From NCBI GenBank assembly GCA_028704035.1, contig JAQVLS010000099.1, forward strand, positions 1 to 6,225: a DNA stretch of 6,225 nucleotides, in the 5' to 3' direction. Positions within the stretch are counted from its first letter, which is position 1. Every line of letters starts with the position of its first letter. Under the pieces are notes generated by a model that ran no database searches, was not told the DNA's origin, and saw nothing but the letters and a program-made list of their open reading frames with translations. The DNA is from Desulfotomaculaceae bacterium. Lineage in GTDB: Bacteria; Bacillota; Desulfotomaculia; Desulfotomaculales; Pelotomaculaceae. The position numbers and the translations under genes were made by a program. Positions 5,687 through 6,225 of this stretch are shown here, in pieces.

Positions 5687-5711
5687 AACCCCGTGGGCAA
5701 GCCGCGGGGTT
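5687..5711. terminator. Hairpin between convergent genes, probable terminator
   Basis: AACCCCGTGG pairs with CCGCGGGGTT (10 bp including one G-T pair) around the loop GCAAG. It lies 10 bases after the 81-residue gene and 25 bases after the stop of the opposing EcsC-like gene. The T-run is poor on both strands, somewhat better on the minus strand, so strength is uncertain. Confidence 0.55.
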
Positions 5712-5735
5712 CAAAATTCGGGCACAGACTATTTT

Positions 5736-6225
5736 TTATTCGCCCCTGGCAATAACCTCCGCATCTATCGTTTCCCCATCCCATTTGTCCACATACGGAT
5801 TTTCAATGTAATAGTTTATCACAAAATCCCCGACCTTATTGCAGGCATATACGTTCACTCCGCCGGCAATAAACATGCCGATAATAGGTATAATGCGGAG
5901 AAACGCGCGCTGTGACGCGCGGATGCCCAGGGCCAGCAGCGCCTGTTCGATCAGGCGGTTAAATGCCCGCCCGGAGAGCCGGCTGACTGTCATGCTGGTA
6001 AGGCCTTTACTGGCTACACCGGCGCCTACCGCCGATACCAGCACCCAGACAGCCTCCCGTTTGGCGCCTTCTTTTTCCAGGTCACGGTTGTGCGCAGCCG
6101 CTACTTCAAGGATCATTTCGGTAATAAAGAAACCCATAGCGGTTATATCAAGGAGAGTGCCAAATATTACCGCAACCACTGTCCCCAGCACCGGCACGGC
6201 GCCGGGCATAGCAGTCAAAGCTCCC
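5736..6225 (-). CDS. EcsC-like membrane-associated protein, 5' end cut by window edge
   Basis: The last 162 residues are visible. The frame is open to the right edge, reading GAL just before TAMPG, and no ribosome binding site of normal spacing precedes the TTG at 6218, so the true start lies outside. The Gly/Ala-rich hydrophobic stretch (TAMPGAVPVLGTVVAVIFG), followed by ITEMILEVAAAHNRDLEKEG and ending with RIIPIIGMFIAGGVNVYACN and an INYYIEN helix, resembles the EcsC protein family; DUF697-type proteins share the closing Gly/Asn-containing helix. Function in these families is poorly known, and EcsC takes its name from the Bacillus ecs operon. The family assignment rests on pattern resemblance. 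It converges on the 81-residue gene. Confidence 0.6.
   Translation of the reverse strand, partial: GALTAMPGAVPVLGTVVAVIFGTLLDITAMGFFITEMILEVAAAHNRDLEKEGAKREAVWVLVSAVGAGVASKGLTSMTVSRLSGRAFNRLIEQALLALGIRASQRAFLRIIPIIGMFIAGGVNVYACNKVGDFVINYYIENPYVDKWDGETIDAEVIARGE

Overview
This window looks like chromosomal DNA from a Gram-positive, Clostridia-type anaerobe, most likely a Peptococcaceae / Desulfotomaculum-Pelotomaculum-like spore former. The reasons are strong AGGAGG-type ribosome binding sites, frequent TTG starts, AT-rich spacers between GC-richer genes, a pyruvoyl-dependent arginine decarboxylase next to a spermidine synthase, and a dispersed GGGGACAGTCCCC palindrome. The lineage is inferred from gene content and style; there is no rRNA or other phylogenetic marker.

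Layout. At the left, on the minus strand, is a polyamine operon: PvlArgDC (arginine to agmatine) followed after 30 bases by spermidine synthase speE. The latter runs off the left edge and carries a tandem 12-residue duplication at its N-terminus. Divergent from it is a 157-residue glycine-rich protein of the general-stress (YflT/GSP17M-like) type. It converges with, and overlaps by 4 bases, a minus-strand endonuclease IV-like TIM-barrel gene. The 3' end of that gene runs through the stress gene's terminator and a palindromic repeat. To the right, on the plus strand, are an orphan family-5 (peptide/nickel type) ABC substrate-binding protein without a lipobox, then an unrecognised 239-residue protein (glutamine-rich coiled coil plus a Ser/Met/Pro/Asn-rich tail). 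A spacer follows with three palindromic repeats and a strong terminator, then an unrecognised 81-residue protein with a clear sigma-A-type promoter. The right edge holds the 3' part of a minus-strand EcsC-like membrane-associated gene.

Functional picture. Only the polyamine pair forms an evident pathway unit. The other genes look like single-gene transcription units separated by terminators and repeats. The most unusual signals are the GGGGAC-N-GTCCCC palindrome family (five good copies plus one degenerate, all at gene ends or in spacers), its contribution of about 20 codons to the endonuclease IV-like protein, the speE N-terminal duplication, and the low-complexity 239-residue protein. I see no phage, CRISPR, transposase or defence genes, and no convincing new multi-gene system.
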